Under the pieces are notes generated by a model. It was given only the letters and a program-made list of their open reading frames with translations. It did no database searches and was not told the DNA's origin. Positions 62,625-64,000 of a stretch of DNA of 64,000 nt are shown here, in pieces. The position numbers and the translations under genes are program-made. Numbering within the stretch: the first letter of the stretch is position 1; every line of letters starts with the position of its first letter. The stretch covers positions 1 through 64,000 of the forward strand of contig JARLHA010000032.1 in assembly GCA_031292485.1 (NCBI GenBank), given 5' to 3'. The stretch is from Mucilaginibacter sp. Lineage in GTDB: Bacteria > Bacteroidota > Bacteroidia > Sphingobacteriales > Sphingobacteriaceae.

Positions 62625-63679
62625 TACGCGGTTCGTTGCAGTTCAATTATTTTTCCTTTTACGTCAGTCTTAAAAAAGGAGGTGATTATGTTAGTTAATG
62701 CTTCTGTTTCAATTAAAAATCCATCATGGCCGTAAAACGAATCCAGTTCAGCAAAAGCTGATTTTGGGATATGCCTGAACAGGTACTGTTGTTCTTCTAT
62801 CGGAAATAATACATCTGATTTAATGCCTATGACCAGTGTGCGCGCTTTAATCAGGCTTAAAGCCTTTTCAACGCCGTGCCTGCCACGGCCTACGTTGTGT
62901 GAATCCATACTTTTGGATAGGTACCAGTAGCTGTATGCATTGAACCGGTTTACCAATTTTTCGCCCTGGTAATTCTGGTATGATGATGCTTTATAACCAT
63001 CAACAAGGTTGTCTTTTTCTTCCTGCTGGGTAATGCCGTAAGTTTTATAATTGCGATAGGATAGCAAGGCGATGCTCCGTGCTGCTTTCAATCCCTTTTT
63101 ACCGCCGTCGGGTGTATTGGAATAAAATGTACGGTCAGCGCTGATGGCCAGGCGCTGCGACTCATTAAATGCGATGCCCCAAGCTGAATGTTTGGCGTTT
63201 GTGGCTATAAGAATCAGGTTTTTAATGCGATCGGGTTCACTTATTGCCCATTCAGCTGCCTGTTGTCCGCCTAATGATCCGCCTAAAAGTATTTCGATAT
63301 GACCGATCTGCAAATGATCCGCTAACAACTGATGGGCTTTTACCATATCCCTGACCGTAAATTGAGGGAAGGCAAGATAAAACGGGTGACCCGTAACAGG
63401 GTTGATGCTCAGAGGATTAGTGCTGCCATAAGCAGAGCCGATGATGTTTGCACAAACAATAAAATACTCAGCAGGGTTAAAATGGTCATGTTCACCAAAA
63501 AGCCCTTTCCACCAGTCAAATACATCGGAGTTTGCAGTAAGTGCATGGCAAACCCAAACGACGTTGTCGCGATTTTTATTTAAAGTTCCGTAGGTATTGA
63601 ATCCAATCCGGAGTTCAGGCAATTGCTTGCCCGACTCCAGTTTGAAAGACTTATTGTATTTAAATATTTCTGTATTCAT
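62624..63679 (-). CDS. metX: Homoserine O-acetyltransferase
   Basis: 351 residues, alpha/beta-hydrolase fold. The nucleophile Ser135 lies in [15 protein letters not shown], and the His of the triad in [11 protein letters not shown] near 315. [19 protein letters not shown] and [20 protein letters not shown] are conserved MetX segments. It acetylates homoserine with acetyl-CoA (a succinyl-CoA version cannot be excluded by sequence). It shares its last base with the hom start. The metY-like gene lies 114 bases upstream. Confidence 0.95.
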   Translation of the reverse strand: MNTEIFKYNKSFKLESGKQLPELRIGFNTYGTLNKNRDNVVWVCHALTANSDVFDWWKGLFGEHDHFNPAEYFIVCANIIGSAYGSTNPLSINPVTGHPFYLAFPQFTVRDMVKAHQLLADHLQIGHIEILLGGSLGGQQAAEWAISEPDRIKNLILIATNAKHSAWGIAFNESQRLAISADRTFYSNTPDGGKKGLKAARSIALLSYRNYKTYGITQQEEKDNLVDGYKASSYQNYQGEKLVNRFNAYSYWYLSKSMDSHNVGRGRHGVEKALSLIKARTLVIGIKSDVLFPIEEQQYLFRHIPKSAFAELDSFYGHDGFLIETEALTNIITSFFKTDVKGKIIELQRTA

Positions 63680-63719
63680 TTTTTATGTTGTCATTGGCGA
63701 TTAGTGATCAGAGACTGGA

Positions 63720-63784
63720 GATTAGAGATTAGTTTGACCAACGCGTGGCAACTTGCATCTAATATCCGGTACTAATCTCTAATC
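63720..63784. repeat. 14-bp perfect inverted repeat between metY and metX
   Basis: GATTAGAGATTAGT (63720-63733) pairs with ACTAATCTCTAATC (63771-63784) across a 37-base loop. The same 14-mer occurs at 31456-31469. No riboswitch core was seen in this gap. Confidence 0.6.
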
Positions 63785-63793
63785 AACTAATCT

Positions 63794-64000
<207 letters not shown>

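Noticed and set aside
63680..63793. SAM riboswitch upstream of metX
   Set aside because: The gap is a simple inverted repeat of GATTAGAG units without any SAM riboswitch core. A riboswitch for this operon would more likely precede metY, outside the window.

Overview
The window reads as chromosomal DNA of a soil or plant-associated Bacteroidota species, most likely a Sphingobacteriaceae relative such as Mucilaginibacter or Pedobacter. The reasons are a SusC/SusD pair with an ECF sigma/FecR anti-sigma pair, several Bacteroidota -7 boxes of the form TAnnTTTG, M56/BlaI and MlaD/LptD gene neighbourhoods typical of the phylum, and moderate GC content. No rRNA, tRNA, CRISPR array or full insertion sequence was seen.

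Region 1 (1-16288) is a polysaccharide utilisation locus that looks built for arabinan or arabinose-rich pectin side chains. A Nudix-fold regulator with a broken catalytic box (1-429, cut by the window edge) is divergent from a lipoprotein aldose 1-epimerase, with a 25-bp palindrome between them. An ECF sigma factor, FecR-type anti-sigma factor, STN-domain SusC transporter and SusD lipoprotein follow. Then come an exported GH43 lipoprotein, a GH51 arabinofuranosidase, two more GH43 enzymes and a separately terminated GH39 enzyme. The locus therefore appears to have two sensing inputs: an intracellular sugar sensor and a trans-envelope sigma cascade.

Region 2 (16289-33500) is mixed. It holds a Gly-rich secreted protein, threonine aldolase, a RelB-like antitoxin with a RelE-like toxin gene interrupted by one TGA, an aldo/keto reductase, a BlaI/BlaR1-type regulator and M56 protease pair with a double operator, a di-haem cytochrome, a GNAT acetyltransferase, biotin carboxylase, an active-type Nudix hydrolase with a lipoprotein, riboflavin synthase behind a large REP-like hairpin, a TPR protein and HscA.

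Region 3 (33500-53600) carries a protease/propeller/barrel envelope protein, an acyl-CoA ligase, a clan GH-A lipoprotein, an ABC exporter with a decayed copy of its own 3' end beside it, and housekeeping genes (SAM hydrolase, PhoH, PurC, STAS protein, RNase Z, MlaD-type protein, cell-wall amidase, LptD-like protein, CinA).

Region 4 (53560-64000) contains a 2-oxoacid dehydrogenase E2, a GT87-like membrane protein, two paralogous orphan sensor kinases in an operon, and a methionine/threonine branch operon (metY partial, metX, hom) ending in a terminator.

The most interesting non-coding signals are two copies of a ~245-bp MITE-like element with 24-26-bp terminal inverted repeats (39968-40210 and 55319-55564), a possible third solo end at 16509-16535, and several families of long intergenic hairpins.
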